From Hydrogenophaga sp. (GTDB lineage: Bacteria; Pseudomonadota; Gammaproteobacteria; Burkholderiales; Burkholderiaceae_C): a stretch of DNA of 64,000 bases. The position numbers and the translations under genes were made by a program. Positions 1-9,352 of this stretch are shown here, one piece after another. The stretch covers positions 40,300 through 104,299 of the forward strand of contig NZ_JAABRQ010000014.1 of NCBI RefSeq assembly GCF_011390835.1. The letters are read 5' to 3'. Position 1 is the stretch's first letter; each line of letters starts with the position of its first letter. The notes below the pieces were generated by a model. It did not search any database, was not told where the DNA came from, and was given only the letters and a program-made list of their open reading frames with translations.

Positions 1-446
1 TAGGAATAGTTGGAGTTGATCAAGGGCACCAGGCCCGCTTTGCCTGCCTCACCAGCGATCAGATTGGCATAGGCCGCGTCCAGCGGAATCTGCTTTTTCA
101 TGTCGATCGCGATCGGATAGAGCGACGTGACGCGGTAGCAAGGCAAGCGCTTGTCGGCCGACACCCAGCTGATGTCGGAGACACCGCCAAGCATTGCGTC
201 GACACCTTCACTCCAGCCGTGCAAGGTAGAAGATGGAAAGATTTCCACCTTCACTCTGCCAGCCGTTTTGGTGTTCACCAGATCGGCGAATTTCTTGAAG
301 CCCTGGTACCGGATGTCGACCTCGTTGACATAGGTCGACAAACGCAGGGTGGTGGTCTGCGCATGGGCGGCGGAAGCCAGTACGGCTGAAGCAGCCAGAG
401 CGAGTGAGGTGAGGCGCAGCAGCGTGCGAGCGTTTTTCTTGAACAT
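1..446 (-). CDS. TRAP transporter substrate-binding protein, DctP family (3' part cut by window edge)
   Basis: Translating the minus strand from the ATG at 446 gives about 148 residues with no stop before the window edge, so the C-terminal part is missing. The protein opens with a Sec signal peptide (MFKKNARTLLRLTSLALAAS...AHAQ). It then follows the DctP pattern: TLRLSTY, a KKFADLVNTKTAGRVKVEIFP stretch, and the LHGWSEGVDAMLGGVSDI region. DctP proteins bind small acidic solutes in the periplasm and pass them to a DctQM permease. An AGGAG Shine-Dalgarno lies just upstream. The gene begins 62 bp after the PLP lyase on the same strand, so the two are probably cotranscribed and the transporter may import the lyase substrate. 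The ligand cannot be read from the sequence. Confidence 0.82.
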   Translation of the reverse strand, partial: MFKKNARTLLRLTSLALAASAVLASAAHAQTTTLRLSTYVNEVDIRYQGFKKFADLVNTKTAGRVKVEIFPSSTLHGWSEGVDAMLGGVSDISWVSADKRLPCYRVTSLYPIAIDMKKQIPLDAAYANLIAGEAGKAGLVPLINSNYS

Positions 447-508
447 CGTGATTTCTCCTGTTGAATGAACCATGAACCATTGAAAGCGCCTTCTCCCGGC
501 GCACCAAA

Positions 509-1522
509 TCAACCCTGAGGACCCTTGAGGCCAAACGCCTCTGCATACCCAAACAACGCCACCGAGCCACCGGTGTGCAGGAAGACCACGTTGTCCGTGG
601 TTTTGAAGTGACCCTTGCGAATCAAATCAATCAGGCCTGCCATGCCCTTGCCGGAGTAAACCGGATCCAGCAGCAAACCTTCCGTGCGCGCCAACAGCTC
701 CACCGCCTCCTGCATGCCCGGTGTGGGTATGCCATAGCCAGCGCCCACGTAGTCGCAATTGGCCACCACCGACTCGCGTGCAACGGGCGCGCGCATGCGC
801 AGGTGCTCGGCCGTGCGGCAGGCCAGGTCGTAGACCATGGTCTCCTGTTTCTCTTTGGGCGCTCGCGTGCCAATGCCCAGCAATTTGATGTCGCTGTTGA
901 GGCCATGCAAGCCAGCCACCAGGCCCGCCTGCGTACCGGCACTGCCGGTCGCGTGCACCAGGTGATCGATCCTCAAACCCAGCGTGGCAGCCTGGCTGAC
1001 CAGCTCTGCGGCGGCGCTCACGTAGCCCAGCGCGCCCACCGGGTTGGAGCCACCACCAGGAATCACGTAAGGACGCGCACCGTCGGCCTTCAGGCGCTCG
1101 GCCAGCTGCTCCATTTCCTGCTGCATGTTGGTGCCGCCCGCTCGCCGCTCCACCGTGGCGCCGTGCAGGCGGTTGAGCAATACGTTGCCGTTGTCCGTGT
1201 AGTCCGGGTCGGTGCTGCCGGTGCGGTCTTCCAGCAGGATGTGGCACTTCATGCCCAGCTTGGCCGCCGCCGCTGCCGTCTGGCGCGCGTGATTGGACTG
1301 GGTCGCCCCTTGCGTGATCACCACGTCGGCGCGCGCCGCGATGGCCTCGGCCATCAGGTACTCCAGCTTGCGTGTCTTGTTGCCCCCGCTGGACAACCCC
1401 GTGCAGTCATCGCGCTTGACCCACAGCCGAGGCCCGCCCAGCACAGCCGTGAGGTTCGCCATGGGCTCCAGCGGCGTCGGAAAGTGCCCCAGCTGAATTC
1501 GGGGAAAGAGAGACAGATCCAT
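509..1522 (-). CDS. dcyD: D-cysteine desulfhydrase / L-cysteate sulfo-lyase family PLP enzyme
   Basis: This 337-residue protein belongs to the fold-type II PLP family of ACC deaminase, D-cysteine desulfhydrase and L-cysteate sulfo-lyase. The PLP lysine is in [10 protein letters not shown] (about K49), followed by [14 protein letters not shown] and the phosphate-binding [14 protein letters not shown]. The ORF track starts upstream at 1708, but the family N-terminus ([20 protein letters not shown]) begins at the ATG at 1522. D-cysteine desulfhydrase releases pyruvate, ammonia and sulfide; CuyA-type relatives release sulfite from cysteate. The gene precedes a TRAP binding-protein gene, a setting that would suit uptake and cleavage of an external sulfur amino acid. 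The dcyD symbol follows the usual family annotation; substrate choice between D-cysteine and cysteate is unresolved. Confidence 0.82.
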   Translation of the reverse strand: MDLSLFPRIQLGHFPTPLEPMANLTAVLGGPRLWVKRDDCTGLSSGGNKTRKLEYLMAEAIAARADVVITQGATQSNHARQTAAAAAKLGMKCHILLEDRTGSTDPDYTDNGNVLLNRLHGATVERRAGGTNMQQEMEQLAERLKADGARPYVIPGGGSNPVGALGYVSAAAELVSQAATLGLRIDHLVHATGSAGTQAGLVAGLHGLNSDIKLLGIGTRAPKEKQETMVYDLACRTAEHLRMRAPVARESVVANCDYVGAGYGIPTPGMQEAVELLARTEGLLLDPVYSGKGMAGLIDLIRKGHFKTTDNVVFLHTGGSVALFGYAEAFGLKGPQG

Positions 1523-1803
1523 GAAAGACTTCGATTTTTTGCTTGATTGCCTGCACGATGACCTGAAATAACCTCGGTGTCCAGCGGGTTTGCCACGATG
1601 TATTTTTCGTTTTCTGCATACTGAGGAAGACATTGACTTTGTTATCAAGCAGCTTCCATGCCCACAAGAACCGCGAACACGGCACCGAACCAGTGCATGC
1701 GCTCTCACAACCTGAAAAGTCTGCTGAACGTGTGAATGCCCGCCCTGAAACCGGGCTAACTCAAGACCACAGGCTCGTTCGCGCTTTCTGATAGCGTGAC
1801 CTC

Positions 1804-3288
1804 ATGGCCCTCTCGCTCGACTTCCTCACCTTGCCGCTGCTGATCGCCGCAGCGCTGGTTTTCGTGAGCGTGCTGGCTGGGGTGTTCTCTGCGCGGGCAG
1901 GGTTTTCATTTCTACTGGTGTTTCTGGTGGCCGGCACGCTTGCCGGAGTGGATGGGCCGGGCGGGCTGGTCTTTGATGATTTCCGGCTCAGCTTTGTGGT
2001 GGGCAACGTGGCGCTGGCGGTGATCCTGCTGGACGGCGGGCTGCGCACCGACTTCACCACCTTTCGAACCGGGCTCAAGCCCTCGCTGCTGCTGGCCACG
2101 CTGGGCGTGCTGGTGAGCGCAGGCATCACGGGTGCAGCGGCCTGGTGGCTGCTGGACCTGAGCTGGCCGCTGGCACTTCTGCTGGGCGCCATCGTGGGCT
2201 CGACCGACGCGGCGGCCGTGTTTTCGCTGCTCAAGTCCTCGGGCGTGAAGCTCAACGAACGGGTGGCAGCGACGCTGGAAATCGAGTCGGGCATGAACGA
2301 TCCCATGGCGGTTTACCTCACGCTGACTTTCATCGGCGTGGCGCTGGTGGCCACGACCGCACCAGCAGCGGGCGCCGGGCTGGATGCGGCTCAGGTGGTG
2401 CGCAGCCTGCTGCTGCAATTCGGCTGGGGTGCGGCGCTGGGCGTGGCAAGCGGCTTTGCTCTGGCCGGGCTGCTCAAGCGCCTGGGACGGGGTGAGGACG
2501 GCGGTGGCGGCATTCGCGCACTGCTGGTGGTGTCGGCCGGGCTCACGGTGTTTGCGGGCACCACCTGGCTGGGCGGCTCGGGTTTTCTCGCGGTGTACGC
2601 CATGGGCGTGATCACCGGCAATCGCGCGCGGCGGCTGGTGCGATCGTCGCTGTCGGCCATGGACGGCTACGCCTGGCTGATGCAGGCGAGCATGTTCCTG
2701 TTGCTGGGCCTGCTGGTGACGCCGACCGATTTGTTGCGCACCATCTGGCCGGCGCTGGGGGTGTCGCTGGTGCTGATGCTGGTGGCGCGACCGATTTCCG
2801 TCTGGCTCTGCCTTGCGCCGCTGCGTTTTGACCGACGCGAGATGACCTTCATTGCCTGGGTGGGGCTGCGCGGCGCGGTGCCGATTGTGCTGGCGGTGTT
2901 TCCGGTGATGGCGGGCGTGCCGGGAGCGCAGATTTTTTTCAACGTGGCGTTTGTGGTGGTGCTGACTTCGTTGCTGCTGCAGGGTTCCACCATCGCCTGG
3001 AGCGCGCGCCGCCTGGGCGTGGTGCTACCCGACCCGGAAGACGAGGCACTGACCCGCGCGGTGTTTGGCGACTTTGTGCTCGATGCCTCGGTGCCGGTGG
3101 GCCAGCTGTGCGCATTTTACGGCCTGCCCACCCCACCCGAACCGGAGCAACCGGTTGGCGACTGGCTGACGCTCACGCTGCACCGCCCACCCGTGGTGGG
3201 CGACAGCGCGCAGCTTGGCCACGCCGAACTCAGCGTGCGCAGCATGGACGGCAAGCACATCCAGCAGGTGGGCATCCGGCTGGAGTGA
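1804..3288 (+). CDS. nhaP2: CPA1-family potassium (or sodium)/proton antiporter, NhaP2/CvrA type
   Basis: The 494-residue protein has about 12 hydrophobic segments over its first 390 residues. Family motifs include GSTDAAAVFSLL and ESGMNDPMAVYL in the ion-translocation core and WVGLRGAVPIVLA in a late helix. A soluble tail of about 95 residues follows (from about PDPEDEALTRAVFGDF), matching the cytoplasmic regulatory domain of NhaP2/CvrA proteins. These inner-membrane proteins exchange K+ or Na+ for H+ and help with ion and pH balance. The gene is divergent from the PLP lyase across about 280 bp and is not in an obvious operon. Assignment to the K+/H+ subgroup rests on length and the C-terminal domain; the ion is inferred. 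Confidence 0.85.
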   Translation: MALSLDFLTLPLLIAAALVFVSVLAGVFSARAGFSFLLVFLVAGTLAGVDGPGGLVFDDFRLSFVVGNVALAVILLDGGLRTDFTTFRTGLKPSLLLATLGVLVSAGITGAAAWWLLDLSWPLALLLGAIVGSTDAAAVFSLLKSSGVKLNERVAATLEIESGMNDPMAVYLTLTFIGVALVATTAPAAGAGLDAAQVVRSLLLQFGWGAALGVASGFALAGLLKRLGRGEDGGGGIRALLVVSAGLTVFAGTTWLGGSGFLAVYAMGVITGNRARRLVRSSLSAMDGYAWLMQASMFLLLGLLVTPTDLLRTIWPALGVSLVLMLVARPISVWLCLAPLRFDRREMTFIAWVGLRGAVPIVLAVFPVMAGVPGAQIFFNVAFVVVLTSLLLQGSTIAWSARRLGVVLPDPEDEALTRAVFGDFVLDASVPVGQLCAFYGLPTPPEPEQPVGDWLTLTLHRPPVVGDSAQLGHAELSVRSMDGKHIQQVGIRLE

Positions 3289-3349
3289 GTCCACTCGCAG
3301 GCCAGCGCGCTTGATTTTTCGCAAGAGCAAGCTGGGGGCCTAGGTTACA

Positions 3350-3371
3350 TTAATAACCCATCGGTCATTAA
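3350..3371. promoter_or_regulatory. Candidate TetR operator upstream of the efflux operon
   Basis: An inverted repeat with 9-bp arms TTAATAACC and GGTCATTAA (one mismatch) is separated by 4 bp. It lies 72 bp before the TetR start codon. Its AT-rich arms stand out from the GC-rich surroundings. TetR-family repressors commonly bind such palindromes in front of their own operon, so this is the likely autoregulatory site. Binding is inferred. Confidence 0.55.
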
Positions 3372-3443
3372 AAACTGTTCACGCTGTTTTCACCTCGTTC
3401 GCACACAGCAAAGTCGTGCGAAAAGGCCCTATCCGCTTACGCC

Positions 3444-4199
3444 ATGCCCAACGCCCGTTCTGCGCCTGCCTCGCGCCCGCCCGCCCCACACGGGGCGAAG
3501 GCGCCGCAGCGACGTGAACGCCGCAAAGAGGCTCGCCCGGGTGAGCTCCTGGCAGCGGCGCTGGCGCTGTTCGTTGAAAAGGGCTTTGCCGCCACACGGG
3601 TGGAAGAGGTAGCGGCGCGAGCTGGCGTGTCCAAGGGTACTCTGTTCCTCTATTTCCCAAGCAAGGAAGAGCTGTTCAAGGCGCTGGTGCGCCACACCAT
3701 TTCGGGCCGCTTCACCGAGTGGAATGAAGAGCTCAATCATTTCACCGGCAGCAACGCCAGCCTGGTGCGTTACTGCATGCACTCCTGGTGGGAGCGCATC
3801 GGCATGACTGAGGCCGCAGGCATCAGCAAGCTGGTGATGAGCGAGGCTGGCACGTTTCCGCAGATCGCGGCCTTCTACCAGCAAGAGGTGATCGGCCCGG
3901 GCCACGACCTGCTCAAGCGGGTGTTGCAGCGCGGCGTGGATAGCGGCGAGTTCCGGCCCCTGAACATGGAGTACGCGGTCTACAGCCTGATCGCCCCCAT
4001 GATTTTCCTGCTGATGTGGCAGCACTCGCTGGCGCCCTGCTGCCCAGCCAACCAGCAGATCGAGCCAGTGAGCTTCATCGACAGCCAGCTGGATTTGCTG
4101 CTCGGTGGCATGCTCGCGCCGGGCTCAACGCCCTCCCCAGCGGCCAAGGTCCCTAGGAACACCGTCCCCAAGTCCAAGTCTCGGATCAAGACACCATGA
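3444..4199 (+). CDS. TetR/AcrR family transcriptional regulator
   Basis: The 251-residue protein carries a TetR DNA-binding domain at about residues 28-90. The helix-turn-helix reads EEVAARAGVSKGTLFLYFPSKEELF. The rest is a helical ligand-binding domain containing a cluster of aromatic residues (HSWWERIG, FLLMWQHS). Its stop overlaps the adaptor gene start by 4 bp (ATGA), so regulator and pump are translationally coupled. A palindrome at 3350-3371 is the likely operator. The protein probably represses the efflux operon and releases DNA when it binds a pump substrate. About 25 residues before the domain and a basic Pro/Lys-rich tail are extra to the core family fold. Confidence 0.9.
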   Translation: MPNARSAPASRPPAPHGAKAPQRRERRKEARPGELLAAALALFVEKGFAATRVEEVAARAGVSKGTLFLYFPSKEELFKALVRHTISGRFTEWNEELNHFTGSNASLVRYCMHSWWERIGMTEAAGISKLVMSEAGTFPQIAAFYQQEVIGPGHDLLKRVLQRGVDSGEFRPLNMEYAVYSLIAPMIFLLMWQHSLAPCCPANQQIEPVSFIDSQLDLLLGGMLAPGSTPSPAAKVPRNTVPKSKSRIKTP

Positions 4200-5377
4200 A
4201 CGCCCCGACACGCCGCACCGCCTGGATCAAATGGTTGCTGCTCGTCCTGCTGGTACTCGGCATCGCCCTGGGCGTGGCGCGGGCACTGCAAAAGCGCGCC
4301 GCGCAGGCCGCCGCAGCCAACGCGGCAGCTCAGGCCTTGCACACCGCCCCGGTGTTTCAGCTGCTGCCGCAGGACGTGATCACGGTACAGTCGCTGGCGC
4401 TGGACCAGACCGTGGCCTTCTCGGGCTCGTTGCGCGCGGTGCAGACCGCGATGATCAAGGCGCGTGTGGCTGGCGAACTGCAAGGGCTGAACAAGCGAGA
4501 AGGAGACACTGTGCGCGCAGGCGAGGTGGTCGCGCGCATCGACAGCACTGAAGCGCAGGCGCGGGTGCGTCAGGCCGAGCAGCAAGCCGCCGCGGCCCAG
4601 GCTCAGGTGGCAATTGCTCAGCGAGGTTTCGACAACAACCAGGCACTGGTCAAACAAGGCTTCATCTCAGCCACGGCGCTGGACACGGCCAGCGGCAACC
4701 TGGCCGCCGCGCAGGCCAACCACCAGGCGGCGCTGGCCGCGCTTGACATCGCCCGAAAATCGCTCGGCGACACGGTGCTGAAATCGCCTCTGGCCGGGGA
4801 GGTCGCGGCGCGAATGGTGCAGAACGGTGAGCGTGTGGGCGTGGATGCGCGGGTGCTGGAGGTAGTAGACCTCTCGGTATTCGAGATCGAAGCCGCACTG
4901 GCACCCGCCGATGCCGCTCGGGTGCAGACCGGGCAGGCAGCACGCCTGCTGGTGGAGGGCCTAAGCACGCCAGTGGAGGCCACCGTGGCGCGCATCAACC
5001 CCAGCGTACAGACGGGCAGCCGCAGCGTGCTGATCTACCTGCGCGTGCGAGCCGCAGCGGGCATGCGCCAGGGCCTGTTTGTGCAGGGCGCGATCGTGAC
5101 CGGAAGCCTCAATGCGCCGGCGGTGCCGCTGTCTTCGGTGCGCAACGACAAGCCCCAGCCTTACATCCAGGTGTTGCGCGATGGCGCCATTGCCCATGTG
5201 CCGGTGCCGCTGACGCGCCAGGCGCAGCACGATGGCGAGCCCATGGTGGTGATCGACGGCGTGAGCGCCGCGCCTGTGGGTGCCATCGTGTTGCGGGTTC
5301 AAGCCGGCTTGATCCGCGAGGGCACAGCCGTCACCCTGCTCGACGCGAGCGCGGCGGCTGTGAAGCCCGCGAACTGA
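4196..5377 (+). CDS. RND efflux periplasmic adaptor (membrane fusion protein)
   Basis: The 393-residue protein has one N-terminal membrane anchor (WLLLVLLVLGIALGVARAL). It is followed by a lipoyl/barrel-sandwich half (AMIKARVAGELQGLNKREGDTVRAGEVVARID), an alanine-rich coiled-coil hairpin at about residues 120-170, and the second lipoyl half (SPLAGEVAARMVQNGERVG). beta-barrel and membrane-proximal domains complete it. Adaptors of this HlyD/AcrA family bridge an RND pump and a TolC-type channel. The gene overlaps the TetR gene by 4 bp and ends 12 bp before the RND pump gene. The cargo is unknown. Confidence 0.92.
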   Translation: MNAPTRRTAWIKWLLLVLLVLGIALGVARALQKRAAQAAAANAAAQALHTAPVFQLLPQDVITVQSLALDQTVAFSGSLRAVQTAMIKARVAGELQGLNKREGDTVRAGEVVARIDSTEAQARVRQAEQQAAAAQAQVAIAQRGFDNNQALVKQGFISATALDTASGNLAAAQANHQAALAALDIARKSLGDTVLKSPLAGEVAARMVQNGERVGVDARVLEVVDLSVFEIEAALAPADAARVQTGQAARLLVEGLSTPVEATVARINPSVQTGSRSVLIYLRVRAAAGMRQGLFVQGAIVTGSLNAPAVPLSSVRNDKPQPYIQVLRDGAIAHVPVPLTRQAQHDGEPMVVIDGVSAAPVGAIVLRVQAGLIREGTAVTLLDASAAAVKPAN

Positions 5378-5389
5378 GCGCCGCCCGCC

Positions 5390-8300
5390 ATGTGGTTCAC
5401 CCAGATCTCATTGCGCAACCCGGTCTTCGCGACCATGGTCATGCTCGCGCTGATGGTGCTGGGCGTGTTCTCCTATCAGCGGCTGCAGATCGACCAGTTC
5501 CCCAATATCGATTTCCCGGTAGTCGTAGTCACCACCGAGTACCCCGGCGCCTCGCCCGAGATCATCGAGTCGGAGGTAACGAAAAAGGTGGAGGAAGCGG
5601 TCAACGCCATCGCAGGCGTGAGCTCGATCAGCTCGCGCAGCTACGAGGGCCGCTCGGTGGTGATCATCGAGTTCCAGCTTTACGTGGATGGGCGCAAGGC
5701 GGCCGAGGACGTACGTGAAAAAGTCGCCATCCTGCGTCCAGCGTTCCGCGACGAGGTTAACGAGCCGCGGGTCTTGCGTTTCGACCCGGCGAGCCGCTCA
5801 GTATGGTCGGTGGCTGTGTTGCCGACCGAAGTCGATGGCAATTCGCCCTCAGCGGCTGAACTCACCACTTGGGCTGAGCAGACGCTCAAGAAGCGGCTGG
5901 AAAACGTGCGCGGCGTCGGCTCCGTGACGCTGGTGGGTGGTACGCGGCGTTCGGTCAACATCGACCTCGACCCCAGGGCTATGGAAGCACTGGGCGTAAA
6001 CGCCGAGCAGATCGCCAACGCGGTGCGCACCGAAAACCAGGACCAGCCGGTCGGTACGCTCAAGACGGCCAACCGTGAGCGCGTTGTCCAAATGCTCTCC
6101 CGCCTGCAGAACCCGCAAGACTTCGGCGCCATCATCGTGGCGCGCCGCGGCGGCAGTCCGGTGCGGCTGGACCAAGTGGCGCAGGTGAGCGATGGCACCG
6201 AAGAGGTGGAGAACCTCGCGCTCTACAACGGCCAGCGCACGCTGCTGCTGCAGGTACAAAAGGCACAAGACGAAAACACGATTGCGGTGGTCGATGGGCT
6301 GAACGTTGCCCTCACCTCGTTGAAAGCCGACCTGCCTCCGGGCGTGAAGCTGGAGCCGATCGCTGACGGCTCGCGCCCCATTCGCGTCTCGGTGAACAAC
6401 GTGCGCCAGACGCTGATCGAGGGTGCGGCGCTCACCGTGCTCATCGTTTTTCTGTTCCTGAACTCGTGGCGCTCCACCGTGATCACCGGCCTCACGCTAC
6501 CGATCGCGCTGGTGGGCACGTTTTTTTTCATGAACCTGTTTGGCTTCACCATCAATATGATCACGCTGATGGCGCTCACGCTTTCGGTGGGTTTGCTGAT
6601 CGATGACGCCATCGTGGTGCGCGAAAACATCGTGCGCCATGTGCAGATGGGCAAGACGCCGTACCAGGCGGCGATGGACGGCACGCAAGAAATTGGTCTG
6701 GCGGTGCTGGCGACCACTCTGTCGATCGTGGCGGTGTTCCTGCCCATCGGCTTCATGGGTGGCATCATCGGCAAGTTCTTCCACGAGTTCGGCATCACCA
6801 TGGTGGCGGCAGTGCTGATCTCCATGTTTGTCAGCTTCACGCTCGACCCGATGCTCTCCAGCATCTGGCACGACCCGGAAATTGAAAAGCAGGGAAAACA
6901 CACCGCACCGGCCAGCCTGTACGACAAGACAATTGGCCGCGTCACCGGCTGGTTTGACCGCGTGCAGGACGACCTGTCCGACACTTACCAGAGCGCGCTA
7001 CGCTGGTCGCTCAGACACAAGCTGATCACCTTGCTGCTGGCGCTCGCCACCTTCGTCGGCAGCCTGTTTTTGGTGCCACTGTTGGGTACCGAATTTGTGC
7101 CCAAGGCCGATTTCTCGGAAACCTCGATCAGCTTCAACACCCCTGTGGGCTCGTCGCTGCAGGCTACCGAAGCAAAGGCGCGGCAGGTAGAAGAGGTGCT
7201 GCGCGAGTTCCCGGAGGTGCAGTACACGCTGACCACCATCAACACCGGCAACGCTCAGGGCAGCATGTACGCCAGTATCTATGTGCGCCTGACTGATCGC
7301 AAGAAACGCACGCTCAGCGTGGACGCGATGTCGGCCAAGCTGCGCGAGCGCCTTCGCAGCATCCCTGGCATTAGCGTGACCCATGTCGGCCTGCTCGACG
7401 CGGTGGGTGGCAACAAGCAGGTGGAATTTTCACTGCAAGGTGACGACCTGGCCGAATTGGAGCGCCTGACCAACCAGGTGATGGAGCGCATCCGCCCGAT
7501 CGTGGGGCTGGTCGATCTGGACGCCAGCGTCAAGCCCGACAAGCCCACGGTGGACGTGCGGCTGCGGCGCGACATCGCGTCCGACGCCGGGCTCAACCCG
7601 GGCGCGGTGGCGAGCAACCTGCGCACCCTGGTAGCGGGGCAGACAGTGGGCAACTGGCGCGCGGCCGATGGCGAGAGCTACGATGTCAAGGTGCGGCTCG
7701 CGCCCGATCAGCGCGAGCGCACCAGCGATCTGGCGCAGCTGCCGCTGGTGGTGGGTGCCGCGCCCGACGGCTCGGCGCGGGTGGTTCGCCTCGCCCAGGT
7801 GGCCGAGGTGAGTGAAGGCACCGGGCCGAACCAGATCAACCGGCGCAACCTGAACCGCGAGGTGGCGATCAGCGCCAACGTGTTCGGCCGCTCCGCTGGC
7901 GAGGTCTCGGCAGCCATCCGGCAATCGCTCGACACCATGAGCTTCCCGCCCGGTTACCGCTACGAGTTCAGCGGCTCCACCAAGAACATGGCCGAGTCAT
8001 TCGGCTACGCGCTCTCGGCGCTGGCGCTGGCCGTGATATTCATCTACATGATCCTGGCCAGCCAGTTCCAGAGCTTCCTGCAGCCACTCGCGCTCATGAC
8101 CGCGCTGCCACTCACACTGATCGGCGTGGCCCTGGCGCTGCTGATGTTTGGTTCGACCATGAGCATGTTCTCGGTGATCGGCATCGTGCTGCTGATGGGG
8201 CTGGTGACCAAGAATGCGATTTTGCTGGTGGACTTTGCGATCCGCGCCCGCAACGGCCTGGATGGCGCTGCGCCACTCGACCGCGAAAGCGCGCTGCTGC

Positions 8301-8584
8301 TGGCGGCACGGGTACGGCTGAGACCCATTCTGATGACCACGCTGGCCATGGTGTTCGGCATGGTGCCGCTGGCCTTCGCCATCACCGAGGGCTCGGAACA
8401 GCGCGCTCCAATGGGCCAGGCGGTGATTGGCGGGGTGATCACCTCGTCGGTGCTGACGCTGGTGGTGGTGCCGGTGGTCTACTGCTACATGGACGACCTG
8501 GCCCATTGGTTGCGGCGGCTGTTCGGCGCCCGCCCGGCAAATCCCAGCCCGGCTGTCAGCGGTTCGGCGGGTGGTGCTCGCTAA
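5390..8584 (+). CDS. RND efflux transporter inner-membrane subunit (AcrB/MdtB family)
   Basis: The protein has 1064 residues, normal for the HAE1/AcrB family. It shows the twin 6-TM-repeat layout with two large periplasmic loops. The proton-relay aspartates are in LSVGLLIDDAIVVREN, and the partner lysine is in LMGLVTKNAILLVDFA. N-terminal helix 1 (LRNPVFATMVMLALMVLGVFSY) and the YPGASPEIIESEV segment are typical. It forms a trimer that uses proton influx to export substrates through the adaptor and an outer-membrane channel. A tolC gene lies about 1.1 kb downstream on the same strand. It resembles the MdtB/MuxB branch, but substrate specificity cannot be read off. Confidence 0.94.
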   Translation: MWFTQISLRNPVFATMVMLALMVLGVFSYQRLQIDQFPNIDFPVVVVTTEYPGASPEIIESEVTKKVEEAVNAIAGVSSISSRSYEGRSVVIIEFQLYVDGRKAAEDVREKVAILRPAFRDEVNEPRVLRFDPASRSVWSVAVLPTEVDGNSPSAAELTTWAEQTLKKRLENVRGVGSVTLVGGTRRSVNIDLDPRAMEALGVNAEQIANAVRTENQDQPVGTLKTANRERVVQMLSRLQNPQDFGAIIVARRGGSPVRLDQVAQVSDGTEEVENLALYNGQRTLLLQVQKAQDENTIAVVDGLNVALTSLKADLPPGVKLEPIADGSRPIRVSVNNVRQTLIEGAALTVLIVFLFLNSWRSTVITGLTLPIALVGTFFFMNLFGFTINMITLMALTLSVGLLIDDAIVVRENIVRHVQMGKTPYQAAMDGTQEIGLAVLATTLSIVAVFLPIGFMGGIIGKFFHEFGITMVAAVLISMFVSFTLDPMLSSIWHDPEIEKQGKHTAPASLYDKTIGRVTGWFDRVQDDLSDTYQSALRWSLRHKLITLLLALATFVGSLFLVPLLGTEFVPKADFSETSISFNTPVGSSLQATEAKARQVEEVLREFPEVQYTLTTINTGNAQGSMYASIYVRLTDRKKRTLSVDAMSAKLRERLRSIPGISVTHVGLLDAVGGNKQVEFSLQGDDLAELERLTNQVMERIRPIVGLVDLDASVKPDKPTVDVRLRRDIASDAGLNPGAVASNLRTLVAGQTVGNWRAADGESYDVKVRLAPDQRERTSDLAQLPLVVGAAPDGSARVVRLAQVAEVSEGTGPNQINRRNLNREVAISANVFGRSAGEVSAAIRQSLDTMSFPPGYRYEFSGSTKNMAESFGYALSALALAVIFIYMILASQFQSFLQPLALMTALPLTLIGVALALLMFGSTMSMFSVIGIVLLMGLVTKNAILLVDFAIRARNGLDGAAPLDRESALLLAARVRLRPILMTTLAMVFGMVPLAFAITEGSEQRAPMGQAVIGGVITSSVLTLVVVPVVYCYMDDLAHWLRRLFGARPANPSPAVSGSAGGAR

Positions 8585-8626
8585 AATGGGTCAACCTGGT
8601 TTAAGATACCCCCTGGAGTATTAAAG

Positions 8627-9331
8627 ATGACATCCCCCACCCCAGTCGTGCCCGACGCCTTCGAGCAGGCGCGCTTCAATATGATCGAGCAGCAAATCCG
8701 CCCCTGGGAGGTGCTGGATGCCCGGGTGCTCACGCTGCTGGGCACCGTACGGCGGGAAGACTTCGTGCCGCCCGCGCACCGCGCCCTGGCGTTTGCCGAC
8801 ATGGAGCTGCCGCTGTCCCAGCCCGCCGTGGAAGGCCAAGTGATGCTGCCGCCTCGTGTCGAAGCCCGCTTACTGCAAGACCTGAACATTCAGCCGGGCG
8901 ACAAGGTGCTGGAAGTGGGTGCCGGCAGCGGCTACATGGCGGCTCTGCTCGCCCACATGGCGCAGCGTGTGGTCTCGGTGGAGATTGATGAGGCGCTGGC
9001 GCGCACCGCCCGCGCCAACCTGCAACGAGCCGGCATTACCAACGCTGACGTGCGCGTGGCCGATGCCACGGCGCAGAATTTTGCCGCCTGTGCCAATGAA
9101 GCACCGTGGGACGTGATTTTGCTCAGTGGCTCGGTGGCTGAGATCCCCCCTGCCCTGCTGGCGCTGCTCGCGCCCGACGGCCGACTCGCCGCCATCACGG
9201 GCCATGAGCCGGTGATGCGTGCCACCATCGTTACCCGCACAGGCGAAGCCTCGTTCACCACCGCCCAACCGTGGGACACCACGGCGCCGCGGCTGCGCCA
9301 CTTCCCCGAGCCGTCGCGCTTTCACTTCTGA
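8627..9331 (+). CDS. pcm: Protein-L-isoaspartate O-methyltransferase
   Basis: This 234-residue protein matches the PCMT family. It has an N-terminal region with NMIEQQIRPWEVLD and VRREDFVPPAHRALAFAD, then the SAM-binding motif VLEVGAGSGYMAALLAHM at about residues 90-110. The enzyme uses SAM to methylate isoaspartyl residues in damaged proteins so that they can revert to aspartate. It begins 42 bp after the RND gene and 21 bp separate it from the rhodanese gene. The pcm-rhodanese-tolC order recurs in Burkholderiales as I remember it. Some annotations call this group an isoaspartate methyltransferase-like protein, because its N-terminal half differs from E. coli Pcm. Confidence 0.85.
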   Translation: MTSPTPVVPDAFEQARFNMIEQQIRPWEVLDARVLTLLGTVRREDFVPPAHRALAFADMELPLSQPAVEGQVMLPPRVEARLLQDLNIQPGDKVLEVGAGSGYMAALLAHMAQRVVSVEIDEALARTARANLQRAGITNADVRVADATAQNFAACANEAPWDVILLSGSVAEIPPALLALLAPDGRLAAITGHEPVMRATIVTRTGEASFTTAQPWDTTAPRLRHFPEPSRFHF

Positions 9332-9352
9332 CACTGTACAACCTGCACCACA

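Noticed and set aside
575-1546. 323-aa plus-strand ORF opposite the PLP lyase
   Set aside because: It is the antisense shadow of the lyase and shows His/Gln/Arg-rich, low-complexity composition with no family pattern.
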